Shown piece by piece: positions 60,077 to 61,241 of a stretch of DNA of 61,241 bases. The notes below the pieces were generated by a model. The model saw nothing but the letters and a program-made list of their open reading frames with translations. It did no database searches and was not told where the DNA came from. Origin of the DNA: Rickettsiales bacterium. GTDB lineage: Bacteria; Pseudomonadota; Alphaproteobacteria; Rs-D84. Position numbers and translations under genes: made by a program. The DNA lies in contig JAISAB010000006.1 of assembly GCA_031266915.1 (NCBI GenBank), positions 1 through 61,241 on the forward strand, given 5' to 3'. Positions within the stretch are counted from its first letter, which is position 1. Every line of letters begins with the position of its first letter.

Positions 60077-61033
60077 ATGAGAATAAATAGTTCGCTATTA
60101 CCTAATAAAAACCCTGGTTTTTTCTGGCTGTCCGCCGTGGACGTAATCGCATTGTGCTGCCCCGCATCCGCCGACATCGCCAGCACCAGTTATATCAAGA
60201 ACGCCATACAATCCAATTGGGGCGTTAACTTGACGTCCGGTGACGGCATCGCATCGTCGTCGTACCTGTTCGCGATGATAGATGCGGCGAATCTGGCGCT
60301 GAACGGGCGGGCCACTACTTATGGGCAAGGCGTCACGGGCAGCAATATTATCTCCAAAAGCAAAGTCGACATAGAATTGGAAAAAATCAAATATTGCGTG
60401 CCGGGCACTTATCTGCCGCCGGATGAAAACGATTGTTCCGATTGCGGTATTGGGTATTATTGCACTGGCGGGATTCACCGCGCACCGTGCACGGGCGGCG
60501 TGATTGCGTGCAGTGGGATGAACCATGACGCGGACGAATTCGTGTCGGATAATCTGATGAACCGCGTTCTGACCATGGACGAAGTGAACACATATGTGCC
60601 CGCAACCGATATTGCGCAGTGGCGGCAGTTAAGCTGCTGTGCCACCCAATATTCGGAATCGTACGACATAGGGATAGGTAACAATCTGCAATTGGTCAAC
60701 GATTACAAAGGCTGTGCGACAAACACGATTGGTCCCGGGACCTATCTGTTTACCGTCCGCACAGGGACTTTTTGCACCGGAAGAACGGATATATTCAACG
60801 GCCAGGCGAATTCGGCGTCGAATTTTTACATCGCCGTGTTCGACCAACCGTCGTCTTATAAAACCTTTCACGCGAACAACGTTTTTTGGAATTTTGTCGA
60901 TGTTGGGAATGCGACGTTCACAACGTGGGATTTCCACGTGCCGACCGTAAGTTACTGCACCAGCGTGAATCAGACGAACGTATCGAACTTGGCGTCCGTG
61001 CCGCGCGAAATCTGCGTTTTTGAGTTGAAGTAG
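60077..61033 (+). CDS. exported protein with Cys module and shared N-terminal domain
   Basis: This is a 318-residue protein from ATG 60077 (AGGAG upstream). Signal segment FFWLSAVDVIALCCPASA. Residues about 38-110 (IASTSYIKNAIQSN, SYLFAMIDAANLALNG, KVDIELEKI) match the N-terminal domain of the surface protein at 11807. A Cys-rich stretch follows (CVPGTYLPPDENDCSDCGIG, YYCTGG) in the style of the Cys-rich secreted genes, then a beta-rich C-terminal domain. Probably a surface protein. Runs as an operon behind the penicillin-binding protein gene. Confidence 0.7.
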   Translation: MRINSSLLPNKNPGFFWLSAVDVIALCCPASADIASTSYIKNAIQSNWGVNLTSGDGIASSSYLFAMIDAANLALNGRATTYGQGVTGSNIISKSKVDIELEKIKYCVPGTYLPPDENDCSDCGIGYYCTGGIHRAPCTGGVIACSGMNHDADEFVSDNLMNRVLTMDEVNTYVPATDIAQWRQLSCCATQYSESYDIGIGNNLQLVNDYKGCATNTIGPGTYLFTVRTGTFCTGRTDIFNGQANSASNFYIAVFDQPSSYKTFHANNVFWNFVDVGNATFTTWDFHVPTVSYCTSVNQTNVSNLASVPREICVFELK

Positions 61034-61241
61034 AAGAATAAATAATAAAGAATAGAGAATAAAGAATAAATGTGCTGCGCAGCAGCAAGCCGCAATTCTT
61101 AACTCTTAATTCATAATTCTTAATTAAAAAAACATCTTGAATCCGTGGCGGATTTCTGCCAAAATTTATGCATAATAACTGCGCTAATCCAAACCAGCCT
61201 TTGCTTTCGGCAGTTTTTCATTTCCTAAAATCGCGGATTTC
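61034..61241. repeat. word arrays at the window end
   Basis: AATAAATAATAAAGAATAG words, then CAATTCTTAACTCTTAATTCATAATTC words (61094-61124). A probable terminator-like or element core follows to the edge. No gene seen. Confidence 0.55.

Overview
The window looks like chromosomal DNA from an uncultured, probably host-associated (gut) alphaproteobacterium. This is an inference from gene content and style: RNase E/G with an acidic insert in its S1 domain, LrgAB, Cys-rich secreted proteins, C-type-lectin-like/GEYPQ proteins and small BrnTA and HicAB modules. TAA, TAG and TGA all act as stops. Most coding DNA is of middling GC, but about 22.3-29 kb and single genes near 49.4 and 50.7 kb are clearly AT-richer and look acquired.

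Layout. 1-11 kb: a partial Cys-rich secreted protein (minus strand), a lipoprotein, an outer-membrane barrel, a flippase-like membrane protein, RNase E/G, RecG and an M48 protease with TPRs. 11-22 kb: a BspA-like surface protein, acetate kinase, an Mtd-N-like tail-fibre domain protein and two divergent very large proteins of unknown function. 22-29 kb: an accessory island beside tRNA-Lys with homing-endonuclease debris, a Mur-ligase/hydrolase/D-Ala ligase cluster, an FkbM methyltransferase and two brnTA modules whose toxins each carry one nonsense codon. 30-42.5 kb: a diversity-generating retroelement (DGR) made of Avd, template repeat and reverse transcriptase, followed 6 kb later by its variable repeat at the head of a MoxR-type AAA+ / von Willebrand A operon. 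42.5-61 kb: LrgAB, hydrolase, DNA alkyltransferase, DEAD-box helicase, barrels, FabI, archaeal-type AspRS, HicAB, DNA ligase, a class A penicillin-binding protein and a secreted protein.

The main system is the DGR. The template repeat (30713-30833) and variable repeat (38851-38971) align without gaps over 121 bases. I count 20 mismatches, 18 of them at template adenines, which is the hallmark of adenine mutagenesis. The variable repeat lies in a short lectin-like ORF in the same frame as a downstream AAA+ ATPase. The only thing separating them is a TAA at 38947-38949 whose T stands at a template adenine. DGR mutagenesis therefore appears to have cut, and could restore, a fusion between a diversified sensor and a MoxR/VWA machine.

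A second unusual feature is a family of four structured RNAs (11592-11752, 15036-15215, 29719-29896 on the minus strand, 55093-55269). They share a covarying pseudoknot, mutually exclusive helices, their own promoters and 3' terminators. I do not recognise the family.

Most intergenic gaps hold nested palindromic repeats whose arms are degenerate tandem words. Similar words also occur in frame inside recG, ligA and the M48 gene, and encode two near-identical signal peptides.
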